Assembly (NCBI RefSeq): GCF_007970185.1 | Contig: NZ_CP042431.1 | Location: forward strand, 1,364,001 to 1,428,000 | Direction: 5' to 3' | From: Pseudobacter ginsenosidimutans | GTDB taxonomy: Bacteria > Bacteroidota > Bacteroidia > Chitinophagales > Chitinophagaceae | DNA: 64,000 nucleotides | In this document: one piece after another, positions 44,501 to 52,538 of the stretch | How positions within the stretch are numbered: position 1 is the first letter of the stretch | How the letters are laid out: the number at the start of each line of letters is the position of its first letter | Position numbers and translations under genes: made by a program | Notes under the pieces: generated by a model | What the model was told of the DNA's origin: nothing | What the model saw: only the letters and a program-made list of their open reading frames with translations | Databases searched by the model: none

Positions 44501-44751
44501 CCAACCGGAAGGTTGGAGAAAGTGAAAATCCCTTTTTCGTTGGTTTCGCCGCTGGCAACAGCTTCGTTCTGCTGGTTCTGCATGGCTACTGCCACGTTGC
44601 CAAGCGCTTCGCCTTTGCTGTTCCTGACTACGCCCGTGGCCACTGGCCCGCGGGTTTGCGATTGCCCCTGTGTCCAGAAGCCGCAGAGCAGCAACAACAG
44701 CAAAAGTTGAATCCTGTTGGTCCTTGTAATTGGGTTGATGAATGGTTTCAT
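41533..44751 (-). CDS. SusC/RagA family TonB-linked outer-membrane transporter
   Basis: A 1072-residue TonB-dependent transporter from the ATG at 44751 (MKPFINPITRTNRIQLLLLL, signal peptide to about residue 32); the frame is open upstream to 44826, but those 25 residues precede a good signal peptide. Next come a CarboxypepD_reg domain (about 35-115, GVVRNSKGEALGNVAVAMQ), the SusC motif region LNVVVVTALGIRREEKSLGYA, a plug (VAGLNIQGAGAGPMGSSRITLRG, VDGVPVSKR) and a barrel ending MGVNLTVKF. No STN signalling domain precedes the sandwich, although FecR and sigma genes are adjacent. The stop is 9 bases before SusD. Confidence 0.92.
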   Translation of the reverse strand: MKPFINPITRTNRIQLLLLLLLCGFWTQGQSQTRGPVATGVVRNSKGEALGNVAVAMQNQQNEAVASGETNEKGIFTFSNLPVGGPYHFIFSHIGFVSDTLTGYSVQEKARISLAVTLRTKSEELNVVVVTALGIRREEKSLGYAAQTIKENAVQDAKTNNWVNALSGKVAGLNIQGAGAGPMGSSRITLRGESSLNLDNNQALIIVDGVPVSKRITGTGYSSHLSADNPVDFGSQLSDINPDDIEKVTVLKGAGATALYGSRAAGGAILITTKSGQKKDKGLGITYNSNISIDQVNRWPDYQFEYGEGRTDKYYSYGNSEDGTNTSTTVAAGRAFGPKFNGQMYFQYDPNTPDNKPTQRTPWVAHDDYISGFFRTGLTITNGISIEGGGDRGAARLSLTHLKNQWILPNTGFERINAALSVNQKISNRLKINGKVNYTNKKSDNLPGAGYNNQSIMYFLIIGTAPNIRPEWFKPYWMPGQENVKQRNPFNTGPDNPYLDLYEMLNKMNKHGVIGTLSANYEISPKLELMVRTGTDLSFEFRSQQRPFSMTKFPNGSYREQNIFNYEINTDALLTYNDRINKNFRYSISAGGNAMRSTYDFAGMYADQLAQPGVYMISNSLDPAVADPQKIKKAINSLYATGQLNFKDKIFLDVTGRNDWSSTLPKGNNSYFYPSVSTSVLLSEMLTLPSPISFAKLRLSWAQVGNDTDPYRTAKYYDKIYSNGLTNPPTLFNPDLKPEITSSMEAGLDLRFLNGRIGVDFAVYNNNSRNQIITLPVDPVSGYNSKVLNAGLINSRGAELMITGKPIVNKNFSWTTTINWSMNRSYVKELEDGIPNQVIYAHGSNVSIEARVGGRMGDMYGSGFQRNEEGKIIYTSIGLPAPVNPVMQKWGNAFADWKAGLMNEFTIRNVRVSILLDGQKGGSMYSQTNHKNNTLGKTKVTLPGRDEGIVGDGVVWDAAAKKYVPNTVRVNASTYYETIYAINNAEMNIFDASYLKIREVRFEFAVPRKLVQKLRLQQASIALYGRDLFNFTSFPGFDPEGGNLNNGTLTPGVELTQFPSTRTMGVNLTVKF

Positions 44752-44831
44752 ACTTTCCGGTTTAGACAATACAATTCCTGTGCACTCTTTTTTGTATTGA
44801 GAATGCGATGAAAAAATGTGTTTCAATGATT

Positions 44832-45890
44832 TTACTGGACTGTTACCTGAATAATACCGTTCTCATTTACGGCTGAAAGATTGTTGAGCAAACCGATTGT
44901 TTGAATGAATTCAAGTAATGATTCTTTTTCCGGATCGAATTTTCCGGTGAACGTCATGCCGGCCAGCTGTTCAGGCCTGAACTGGATATTGGTTTTGAAA
45001 TGCTCAGCCAGCCTGTTGAAAATGCTTTCCAGCGATTCGTTGTGAAATACCATCAGCTGACTGTCTGTCTGCGTTTTCGTTTTCGCCGGAACGGGCATAG
45101 GGATCCTGCGTATTTTCTCTTTCACATCTGTGATCACCATTTGCTGAAGGCCGTTCAATTGCAATTGCTGTCCGGGCAATAGAACAGTGCTTTTTATGCC
45201 CCTTGCCATCAGTGAACTGCCGGCATCCACTCTTACTTTTCCACTTAACAAATGCACACGTATATTTTCCCCCTCGAAGGCAGAGATCGAAAACACTGTT
45301 CCGAGCGCAGTTGTAGCCAGTTGCCCGGCATACACAGTGAAAGGTCTTGCCTGGTCTTTTGCCACATCGAATCGGGCTTCACCTTTGAGTACGATGCTGC
45401 GTTTATCATGCAGGAAAGGTTGAGGATAGATCAGCTCACTGTTAGGCGACAACTGAACAAGACTACTGTCTTCAAGAACCAGTGATAAGGTTTTATTGGT
45501 GGAATTGAATCTGCGTTGATAACGTACAGGCGCAAGCGCTATGGCTGGTTCTGTTGCAGTAAGGGATTTTACAGGTTCAGGTTCATTACTCTGCGTGTAC
45601 CATAATCCACCAGTGATGAACAGCAGTATTGCCGCTGCGGCAGCCCAGTTCCTGCTGATGATCCTGCGCCTTTGTAATTCGTATGTATTTGTCCTGATCG
45701 CAGACAGTAACTTCTTGGAGATCTCCTTCGGCAGGGCTTGCCTGGCTTCAAAGTTTTCCCATGATTGCTCAGTGAGGTATTTTTTCAGGACCTCCGGATG
45801 CCTGATAAAATAATCGCCGATAGCCTGTCTTTCCTGTGTATCACATTCATTGTTGAAATATCGCCTGATCTGCGCTTCAGTAATTTTCAT
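44832..45890 (-). CDS. FecR-family anti-sigma factor
   Basis: A 352-residue inner-membrane regulator. A cytoplasmic N-terminal sigma-binding part (about residues 1-80, YFNNECDTQERQAIGDYF) is followed by one transmembrane helix (about 85-103, NWAAAAAILLFITGGLWY), the FecR domain (about 115-225, LVLEDSSLVQLSPNSELIYPQP...GEARFDVAKDQARPFTVYAG) and a C-terminal DUF4974 domain (SLESIFNRLAEHFKTNIQF). It would hold the adjacent ECF sigma factor inactive until an outer-membrane signal arrives. It lies 67 bases after the sigma gene and 80 bases before SusC. Confidence 0.92.
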   Translation of the reverse strand: MKITEAQIRRYFNNECDTQERQAIGDYFIRHPEVLKKYLTEQSWENFEARQALPKEISKKLLSAIRTNTYELQRRRIISRNWAAAAAILLFITGGLWYTQSNEPEPVKSLTATEPAIALAPVRYQRRFNSTNKTLSLVLEDSSLVQLSPNSELIYPQPFLHDKRSIVLKGEARFDVAKDQARPFTVYAGQLATTALGTVFSISAFEGENIRVHLLSGKVRVDAGSSLMARGIKSTVLLPGQQLQLNGLQQMVITDVKEKIRRIPMPVPAKTKTQTDSQLMVFHNESLESIFNRLAEHFKTNIQFRPEQLAGMTFTGKFDPEKESLLEFIQTIGLLNNLSAVNENGIIQVTVQ

Positions 45891-45957
45891 ACATCTATAA
45901 TTCGTGGGAAAAAGGCTGATCCCTCACCGGTAACAATTAGTTAATGAAGAGTTGGAT

Positions 45958-46487
45958 TCAGAGGAACCAGAAGATGAAGACCATTTTATCTTTCAAATGC
46001 CGGATGGCGCGCCCGATATGGTTTTCAACGGTCTTGGGGGAAATGGACAATTGTTCCGCAATCTCTTTATGCGAGAGCTCATCAAAGCGGCTGAGCTTGA
46101 AAACTTTTTTCTGACTGGTGAAAGATCTTCAATGAGAGCTTCCACTTGTTTGAGATCTTCCTTGTAATCTGTAGGGCCTGCTTCCTGGATATCGCTGATA
46201 TCATCCACTGCGTGGAGGAGATAACGGTTGGCAGTTCTTTCCTTTCTGAGGAGATCGATCATGGTGCTGCGTGCGATACGGAAAAGCTGAATGGCGATAT
46301 CATACTGTAGAGAAAGGTCTTTCCGGTTCTCCCACATCTTGATGAAAGTGAGTTGCACTGTTTCTTCGGAGAGATAAGTGGAGTGGCAATGCCTGAGCAC
46401 ATAGTAATACAGTTTGGAATGGTATTGCTGGTATACCTTTTCGAAGCTCTGGATGTTGCCGCTTTGTATTTGCTGTATCATCTGCAT
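45958..46487 (-). pseudogene. ECF sigma factor (FecI-like), frame changes at A AAA AAG
   Basis: An ECF sigma factor of the Bacteroidota FecI type from the ATG at 46487 (MQMIQQIQSGNIQSF). Sigma-70 region 2 is intact (YQQYHSKLYYYVLRHC, LSEETVQLTFIKMWENRK, RIARSTMIDLLRKERT). Frame 0 runs into 42 meaningless residues from 46104 and stops at 45993. A -1 step at A AAA AAG (46110-46104) instead gives VRKK-VFKLSRFDELSHKEIAEQLSISPKTVENH, a perfect region-4 helix-turn-helix, ending at the TGA at 45958 (176 residues). This is either a one-base loss in a seven-A run, a sequencing error, or programmed frameshifting on a dnaX-type heptamer. It heads the FecR-SusCD operon. Confidence 0.8.
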
Positions 46488-46575
46488 AGCCGGTTGCAAA
46501 TATCCTGAAGAGAAGATGCGTCCGGGTAAATAGATGATTATCGTATTGTTATTTCGGTAACTGATTGAAATGCAA

Positions 46576-46599
46576 AACGCCAGTCCGGGGACTGGCGTT
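46576..46599 (-). terminator. Terminator of lysS
   Basis: Perfect 10-base inverted repeat AACGCCAGTC/GACTGGCGTT (arms 46576-46585 and 46590-46599, loop CGGG) 16 bases past the lysS stop, ending in TTTTG on the minus strand. It insulates the sigma-FecR operon downstream from lysS readthrough. Confidence 0.85.
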
Positions 46600-46614
46600 A
46601 AGAATGAGTATCGT

Positions 46615-48171
46615 TTATTTGTTTTCTGCTGCTTTTTCTTCTTCCTGCTCCTGGCCTTCCGGCTTTTCGGGTCTCATTTGCGGGAAGAGGAGTACATCCT
46701 GGATGCTGGTGTTATTGGTCATCAGCATGGTGAGGCGGTCGATACCGATGCCGATACCTCCGGTAGGCGGCATACCATATTCGAGTGCGCGGAGGAAGTC
46801 GTGATCGATGTACATAGCTTCATCATCGCCGCGTTCCATCAGCTTCACCTGCTCTTCGAAACGTTCGCGCTGATCGATGGGATCATTCAGCTCGCTGTAG
46901 GCATTGGCAATTTCCTTACCGTTCACCATCAGCTCAAAACGCTCTACCAGACCGGGTTTGCTGCGGTGCTTCTTGGTGAGTGGGCTCATCTCAACGGGAT
47001 AGTCTGTGATGAATGTAGGTTGAACGAAATGTCCTTCACATTTTTCACTGAAGATCTCATCGATCAGTTTGCCTTTACCGAATGCAGGATCGGGATAGAG
47101 ACCGAGTTGTTTGCAGGCTTCGCGAAGCTGCTCTTCGTCCATATTGTTTACGTCGATGCCGGTATGTTCTTTAATGGCATCGTACAGGGTGATGCGTTTG
47201 AAAGGCGCTTTGAAATCGATCTCTTTATCACCCACCATTAATTTGGTAGTGCCATGCAGGTTCATTGCAATGGTCTCCAGCATCTGCTCGGTGATCTCCA
47301 TCAGCCAGAAATAATCCTTGTAGGCAGTGTACCATTCGAGAACGGTGAACTCGGGATTATGCGTGCGGTCCATGCCTTCATTGCGGAAGTTGCGGCTGAA
47401 CTCATACACCCAATCGAATCCGCCTACGATGAGGCGCTTCAGGTAAAGCTCATTCGCAATGCGCAGGTAGAAAGGAACGTCCAGTGCATTGTGATGTGTA
47501 ACGAAGGGACGTGCTGCTGCGCCTCCGGGAATAGCCTGGAGAACAGGAGTGTCCACTTCAATGGCGCCGCGCTCATTGAGAAAGTCGCGGATGGTATTGA
47601 TGAGTTTGGTGCGTTTCAGAAAAGTATCTTTCACCTGTGGGTTCACGATCAGGTCTGCATACCGCTGACGGTAACGGAACTCCGGATCGGTAACGGCATC
47701 GAAAGTATCTCCGTCTGCTGTTGTTTTCACAACGGGCAGTGGCTTCAATGATTTGGTAAGCACAGTGAGCTCATGAACGTGCAGGGAAGTTTCACCTGTT
47801 TTGGTAGTGAACACATAACCTTTCACACCGATGATATCACCGATATCAGTGAGGTGTTTCCATACTTTATCATAGAGGGATTTGTCTTCACCCGGAGCGA
47901 TCTCATCCCGTTTGATATAGAGCTGGATGATACCTGTAGAATCCTGCAATTTGGCGAAGTTGGCTTTCCCCATATCACGGACGCCCATGATTCGGCCTGC
48001 CAGCACCACTTCTTTGAAATCAGCATTGTTCTCTCCCTCCTTAAAATTTGCCAGGATATTGGCAGCGGTGTTGTTCACCGGGAATAAGGGTGCGGGATAG
48101 GGATCGATGCCCATTTCCTGGAGTTTCGCCAGTTTCTCTCTCCGGATAATCTCTTGTTCTGATAAATGCAT
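46615..48171 (-). CDS. lysS: Lysyl-tRNA synthetase (class II)
   Basis: Charges tRNA-Lys with lysine. The 518-residue protein has an N-terminal OB-fold anticodon domain (VLAGRIMGVRDMGKANFAKLQD...), class II motif 2 (NFRNEGMDRTHNPEFTVLE) and motif 3 (GIGIGIDRLTMLMTN), and it ends in an acidic tail (EKPEGQEQEEEKAAENK). The start is the ATG at 48171 (MHLSEQEIIRREKLAKL); the frame stays open upstream to 48201, but a promoter element at 48199-48206 rules that out. Length is about 505 in E. coli, so the acidic tail accounts for the excess. Confidence 0.96.
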   Translation of the reverse strand: MHLSEQEIIRREKLAKLQEMGIDPYPAPLFPVNNTAANILANFKEGENNADFKEVVLAGRIMGVRDMGKANFAKLQDSTGIIQLYIKRDEIAPGEDKSLYDKVWKHLTDIGDIIGVKGYVFTTKTGETSLHVHELTVLTKSLKPLPVVKTTADGDTFDAVTDPEFRYRQRYADLIVNPQVKDTFLKRTKLINTIRDFLNERGAIEVDTPVLQAIPGGAAARPFVTHHNALDVPFYLRIANELYLKRLIVGGFDWVYEFSRNFRNEGMDRTHNPEFTVLEWYTAYKDYFWLMEITEQMLETIAMNLHGTTKLMVGDKEIDFKAPFKRITLYDAIKEHTGIDVNNMDEEQLREACKQLGLYPDPAFGKGKLIDEIFSEKCEGHFVQPTFITDYPVEMSPLTKKHRSKPGLVERFELMVNGKEIANAYSELNDPIDQRERFEEQVKLMERGDDEAMYIDHDFLRALEYGMPPTGGIGIGIDRLTMLMTNNTSIQDVLLFPQMRPEKPEGQEQEEEKAAENK

Positions 48172-48198
48172 GTGTGATGATTGGTTATAAAACGGCTG

Positions 48199-48206
48199 CA
48201 AAAATA
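48199..48206 (-). promoter_or_regulatory. -7 promoter element of lysS
   Basis: The minus strand reads TATTTTTG (exact TAnnTTTG) 28 bases before the ATG at 48171, just past the TolC-operon terminator. Confidence 0.5.
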
Positions 48207-48224
48207 GCGCAAAAACAACAAAAA

Positions 48225-48250
48225 GCCCCTGCCTTTTAAAGGTCAGGGGC
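48225..48250 (-). terminator. Terminator of the efflux operon
   Basis: A near-perfect hairpin of the form GCCCCTG-CCTTT-T-AAAGG-T-CAGGGGC followed on the minus strand by five T residues. It lies 190 bases past the tolC-like stop and just before the lysS promoter. Confidence 0.85.
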
Positions 48251-48439
48251 AGGTTCAGAGCCTTGCTAAATCATTTCATTGGAGGCGGGAAGCCGATCCG
48301 GCTCTAAAAACAGGGGGCGGTCCCCGCCTGATTACCCTGCAGCCGATCCTTTTGTTCAAGCATTCGTCTGTTGTATTCAATTCCGCCCGTTCTGTTTCGC
48401 TACCGGATCTTTGTTTCCCGCAACTCCATTTCTCACTTC

Positions 48440-49738
48440 TCAAAACAACTTCGTTCCAACTACTTTATGACTTTCCAGTTTGTCTAACTGCGTCTGGTAC
48501 TGGAGTTGCACCAATTGCAATTTGGCGTCTTCCACATTGGTTTGTGCGGTCAGCAACTCAACATTCGTGATCAATCCTTCCTTGAACCGCACCTGCGCCA
48601 ATGAATAAGCGCGCTCTGCCTGCGATACCAGAACGCTCGTGTTCTTTATTTTTTCCTGTAGGTTCTTATAATCTTCCTGCACAGTGGCCAGGTCTTTCTG
48701 AATATTGTTCTCCAGGGTTTTCAGCGATGCTTTGGTGGCATCGATCTGCACCTGCGTTAATTTCTGACGGAGCCTGGGGCGATCGCCGCTGAGGATCGGA
48801 ATGTTCAATCCAACGCCCACCGAGCCATTGAGACGGAACTGATCAATGTCCGGCTGATAGCCGTTTCGTACACCGCCTGATGCAGTACCGGTAAGACTGG
48901 GCCTCGATTCTACAGTTGATTCTTTCAAATCATACTGGTAGAGGTCCAGTTGTTTTTGGAGCACGCGCGCTTCCGGATTCACCTGCTGCCAGTTGCCCGC
49001 TTCCATCAGCAGGGTGAGCTCATCATAACTTTCCCGGGCAGGTATCTTTCCACGGACATCCGTAGCCGTTAGCCATTGCATGAGTACATACTGTTTTTCC
49101 AGGGAGCTTTGAAGATCAGACAGGCGGTTGGTGGCATTGGCCGTGCGTACCTGTGTGGTGAGCAGGTCATATTCCAGCGCATCACCATTGCGGATACGCG
49201 CCTGGATCAGTCTTTCATTCTCTTTGAGCGAACTGATCTGGTCTGCCTGCACCTGGATGGCTTTCTGGTAGAATTGAATATTGTAAAAGAGTTGTGTTAC
49301 CTGGTAGGCGATCGCATTCCTGCTGTTATCGAGGTTCTCGATGTTGAGCGCATGTTCCGCATCGTTCTTTCCCAGCTTCAGTTTGGTTCGTCCAAAATCA
49401 TAGATCAATTGCTGCACGTTCAGTGCTGCATTGTAATTGTTGTAAGGAGTGAACTGAATAGTAGCCGGACCTGTAGGAAGCGGGAATTCTGCTTTTGCCA
49501 CCGGAGCATCGAAACGGTACGAAATATTTGTGGTGGCTGTAGGAAGATATCCGGCTTTGATGATGGATTGCTTCACTCCATCGGCCTTCAGTGATTCTTC
49601 CATTTCCCTGATGCGGGGATAATTGCTGACAGCGGCCTGGATCAGGCCTTTCAGTTGTTCATCCCTCACGGGCGACTCCTGCGCCATTGCGGGAGATAAC
49701 GCAATGAGCAGGACGAGTGCGCCAATAATCTTTTTCAT
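48440..49738 (-). CDS. TolC family outer-membrane efflux protein
   Basis: A 432-residue outer-membrane channel from the ATG at 49738 (MKKIIGALVLLIALSPAMAQ signal peptide); the frame is open to 49765 but lacks family similarity before this ATG. It is rich in long amphipathic helices with coiled-coil-like heptads (QADQISSLKENERLIQARI, NNIQKDLATVQEDYKNLQEKI) and TolC-like repeats (YDFGRTKLKLGKNDAEHALN and ALEYDLLTTQVRTANATNRLSD). It forms the outer part of a tripartite pump with the HlyD and MFS proteins encoded upstream, and is the last gene of that operon. Confidence 0.92.
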   Translation of the reverse strand: MKKIIGALVLLIALSPAMAQESPVRDEQLKGLIQAAVSNYPRIREMEESLKADGVKQSIIKAGYLPTATTNISYRFDAPVAKAEFPLPTGPATIQFTPYNNYNAALNVQQLIYDFGRTKLKLGKNDAEHALNIENLDNSRNAIAYQVTQLFYNIQFYQKAIQVQADQISSLKENERLIQARIRNGDALEYDLLTTQVRTANATNRLSDLQSSLEKQYVLMQWLTATDVRGKIPARESYDELTLLMEAGNWQQVNPEARVLQKQLDLYQYDLKESTVESRPSLTGTASGGVRNGYQPDIDQFRLNGSVGVGLNIPILSGDRPRLRQKLTQVQIDATKASLKTLENNIQKDLATVQEDYKNLQEKIKNTSVLVSQAERAYSLAQVRFKEGLITNVELLTAQTNVEDAKLQLVQLQYQTQLDKLESHKVVGTKLF

Positions 49739-49777
49739 GCTGTATGATTTGTTTGATCGCTTCATTGTTGTATTGTA

Positions 49778-51373
49778 TCAGTGTGCTGCCTCCATCGCTT
49801 CTTTCACTGCCTTAGCATCTACAGGGGCAGCAGGTCCGTTCGTTTTCTTCTTTCTCAGGAAAACCACCAGTGGCAGTACGATGATAAAGAAGATACCGAT
49901 GAGCCGGAATGTATCGAGGTATGCGAGATAATAGGCTTGTTTGTCTACTGCTCCGCTCACCATCGCATAGGCTTTGGCGGTAGCAGTGGAGGCATCGCCG
50001 GTTTTGGCGATCATGCTCTGGGTGATGGCTGTCATGCGTTCTGTCATTGCCGGCGCGCCATCGTAGGTATTGGCCACCATATCGGCCCGGTGCTGTGCAT
50101 ACCGATGGCTCACGAAATTATTGGCCATGGCAATCCCAAAAGCTCCACCGATCTGGCGGATCATATTGTTCAATGATATGCCCGCTGCGTAATCTTTGGG
50201 CTGCAGTCCTGCCACTGCCTGGTTGATCAGGGGCAGTTGGCTCATCGAGATACCGAATGCGCGGATCAGCAGGGGAACAAAGAAGGCCCATCTTCCTACA
50301 TCCGGGCTAATGTCTGCACTCATCCAGGAGTAGATAGCAAAGAGGATAAAGCCCACCACGATAAAGGGAATAGGCGATACGCCTTTACTCATCATCTTCC
50401 CGATCACCGGCATCATCACTACACCCGCCAGCGTTGGTGGTAGTAGCGATAATCCCGTTTCGTAAGCCGTAAAGCCCAGCACCCGCTGTGCCAGCACAGG
50501 ATATACGAATACCGAAGTGAACAATCCCAGGCCCGCCACAAAAGTGAAGATAGTAGTGAAGGCATATGGCCTGTGTTTCATCACACGCAGGTTCACCACA
50601 GGATTGGGTATGCGCAATTCATAGATGATGAAACCAACCACGCCGATCACGGCCAGCACGGCGCAGGTCTTGATGGCATCACTGGCGAACCAGTCTTCCG
50701 CTTCTCCGCGCTCCAGCACAAACTGAAGGGTGCCGATGCCCAGCATCAGTAAGGCGATACCGATATAATCGATCTTGATACCAGCCCGCTTCTGCCCCTC
50801 TCCTTCCTTTTTATCGATGAATGTATAAGCAAGAATAGTAGCGATGATACCTACAGGCAGGTTCACGAGGAACATCCAGGGCCAGCTGAAATGTTCGATA
50901 AGATAACCTCCCACAGTGGGTCCCAGCGTGGGCCCCAGGATCAGCCCCATCCCGAACAAACCCGAAGCCATGGGCCTTTCTTCCGGCGTGAAAGCATCGA
51001 AGAGGATTGCCTGCGAAGTGGAGAGCAGCGCACCGCCGCCCACACCTTGCACAAAGCGCCAGATGATCAACTCAACGAGGTCTGTTGATTGCGCACACAT
51101 ATAACTGGCGATGGTGAAAATGACCATGCTCACCAGGTAATAATTCTTGCGCCCGAAATACTCAGCCAGGAAACCCGTCATCGGAATGATGATCACATTG
51201 GCGATGGCATAGGAAGTGATCACCCAGCTGATGTCCTCGATGTTCACACCCAGGCTGCCAGCCATCTCACTGAGGCCCACATTCACGATACTGGTATCGA
51301 TCAGTTCCATCACGGCTGCCGTTACCGTTGTGAGCACTATTATGAATCGTGCAAATCCTTTTGGACTGGACAT
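49778..51373 (-). CDS. DHA2 family MFS efflux transporter (EmrB-like)
   Basis: A 531-residue inner-membrane proton-antiport drug exporter with about 14 transmembrane helices. Typical motifs are LDTSIVNVGLSEM in the first helix (MELIDTSIVNVGL), the cytoplasmic GFLAEYFGRKNYYL loop (motif A), RFVQGVGGGALLSTSQA (motif B/C region) and GPTLGPTVGGYLIEHFSWPWMF. The layout is EmrB/QacA type. It follows the HlyD gene by 86 bases and precedes the tolC-like gene by 39. Substrates cannot be predicted. Confidence 0.93.
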   Translation of the reverse strand: MSSPKGFARFIIVLTTVTAAVMELIDTSIVNVGLSEMAGSLGVNIEDISWVITSYAIANVIIIPMTGFLAEYFGRKNYYLVSMVIFTIASYMCAQSTDLVELIIWRFVQGVGGGALLSTSQAILFDAFTPEERPMASGLFGMGLILGPTLGPTVGGYLIEHFSWPWMFLVNLPVGIIATILAYTFIDKKEGEGQKRAGIKIDYIGIALLMLGIGTLQFVLERGEAEDWFASDAIKTCAVLAVIGVVGFIIYELRIPNPVVNLRVMKHRPYAFTTIFTFVAGLGLFTSVFVYPVLAQRVLGFTAYETGLSLLPPTLAGVVMMPVIGKMMSKGVSPIPFIVVGFILFAIYSWMSADISPDVGRWAFFVPLLIRAFGISMSQLPLINQAVAGLQPKDYAAGISLNNMIRQIGGAFGIAMANNFVSHRYAQHRADMVANTYDGAPAMTERMTAITQSMIAKTGDASTATAKAYAMVSGAVDKQAYYLAYLDTFRLIGIFFIIVLPLVVFLRKKKTNGPAAPVDAKAVKEAMEAAH

Positions 51374-51459
51374 GTTAAAATGTTGGATAGATCAGGCCAT
51401 AGCATTGCCGGCTGCCGCAAAATGCATGCAGTAGAGAATGTTATGGCAAGAACGGGTGA

Positions 51460-52506
51460 TTAATTCAAGGGAACGCTTACAAAAACGCTGAGCCCGGCAC
51501 GAAGTACTTCGCGGTATTTATCGCAATCAGTGATAGCGATCTTCACGGGAACGCGCTGCGTTACTTTCACGAAGTTGCCGCTGGCATTGTCCGGAGGCAG
51601 CAGCGCGAAACGCGCGCCTGTTGCATCACTGAGACTTTCAACAGAACCTTTGATCTTCATATCGGGATACGCGTCAACTTCAATATCTACGGGCATTCCG
51701 GGATGAAGCTTCTTGATCTGGTTCTCTTTGAAGTTGGCCACGATCCAGTAAGTTGTATCATTCACCACCGTGAAAAGTGGAGCGCCTGCCTGTACATATT
51801 GTCCAAGGGAGATATTCTTCCTGCCGATCTTTCCGGCCTGCGGTGCATAGATCTTCGTATAGCTCAGTTTGAGTTTTTCCTGTTCGATGAGGGCCTTCTT
51901 CACATCGATGGTGGCCGCAGCTTTTGTTACAGCCGCTTCCAGGATACCGATCCGGCTTTCAGCACCGGCGAGATCATTGTGACTGTTATCAGTTGTTTTC
52001 ACCAGGGTTTCGTAATCATACTTGCTGTCTTCAAGTTGCTTGTAAGTGATGGCATTCTCGGCATAGAGATTCTGATTACGCTGGAGGTCTTTCTGCGCTT
52101 TCTCAAGCTTCACCTGGTTGATGGAGATATTGCCTTTATTCACGCGGAGTGAAATGAGCGCATTGTTGAGTGCAGCTTTTGCATTCTGGAGATCGGCCAC
52201 TGCCGCTGCATAATCAGCATTGAGTTGTAACAGTTGCGCCTGGATATCGGCATCATCCAGCTCCACTACCAGTTGTCCTGCCTTTACGGAATCGTAATCA
52301 TTTACAGCGATGCTCTTCACATACCCCGGCACTCTTGGAAGTACAGGTACCAGTTGTGTTTCCACCTGAGCGTTATCGGTACTCTCATGATGCAGCGCAA
52401 ACATGATCTTCCTGTAGCCGAAGATGGCCACCACCACCAGCACTGCTGCGATAACGATCAATCGCACAGGTGATTTCTTTTTTTCAGGTTTGTTCGGTTG
52501 TTCCAT
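51460..52506 (-). CDS. HlyD/EmrA family membrane fusion protein
   Basis: A 348-residue periplasmic adaptor: one N-terminal membrane helix (about residues 13-33, VRLIVIAAVLVVVAIFGY), two half biotinyl-lipoyl motifs (VPGYVKSIAVNDYDSVKAGQLVVELD and YAPQAGKIGRKNISLGQYVQAGAPLF) with a long coiled-coil between (about 80-195), and a beta-barrel domain. It links the MFS pump to the outer-membrane TolC-like channel. It starts 32 bases after tetR, and all four genes share direction and promoter. Confidence 0.93.
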   Translation of the reverse strand: MEQPNKPEKKKSPVRLIVIAAVLVVVAIFGYRKIMFALHHESTDNAQVETQLVPVLPRVPGYVKSIAVNDYDSVKAGQLVVELDDADIQAQLLQLNADYAAAVADLQNAKAALNNALISLRVNKGNISINQVKLEKAQKDLQRNQNLYAENAITYKQLEDSKYDYETLVKTTDNSHNDLAGAESRIGILEAAVTKAAATIDVKKALIEQEKLKLSYTKIYAPQAGKIGRKNISLGQYVQAGAPLFTVVNDTTYWIVANFKENQIKKLHPGMPVDIEVDAYPDMKIKGSVESLSDATGARFALLPPDNASGNFVKVTQRVPVKIAITDCDKYREVLRAGLSVFVSVPLN

Positions 52507-52538
52507 ACTGTTATAGTCTGTCAGTTTATTAAAAGTTG

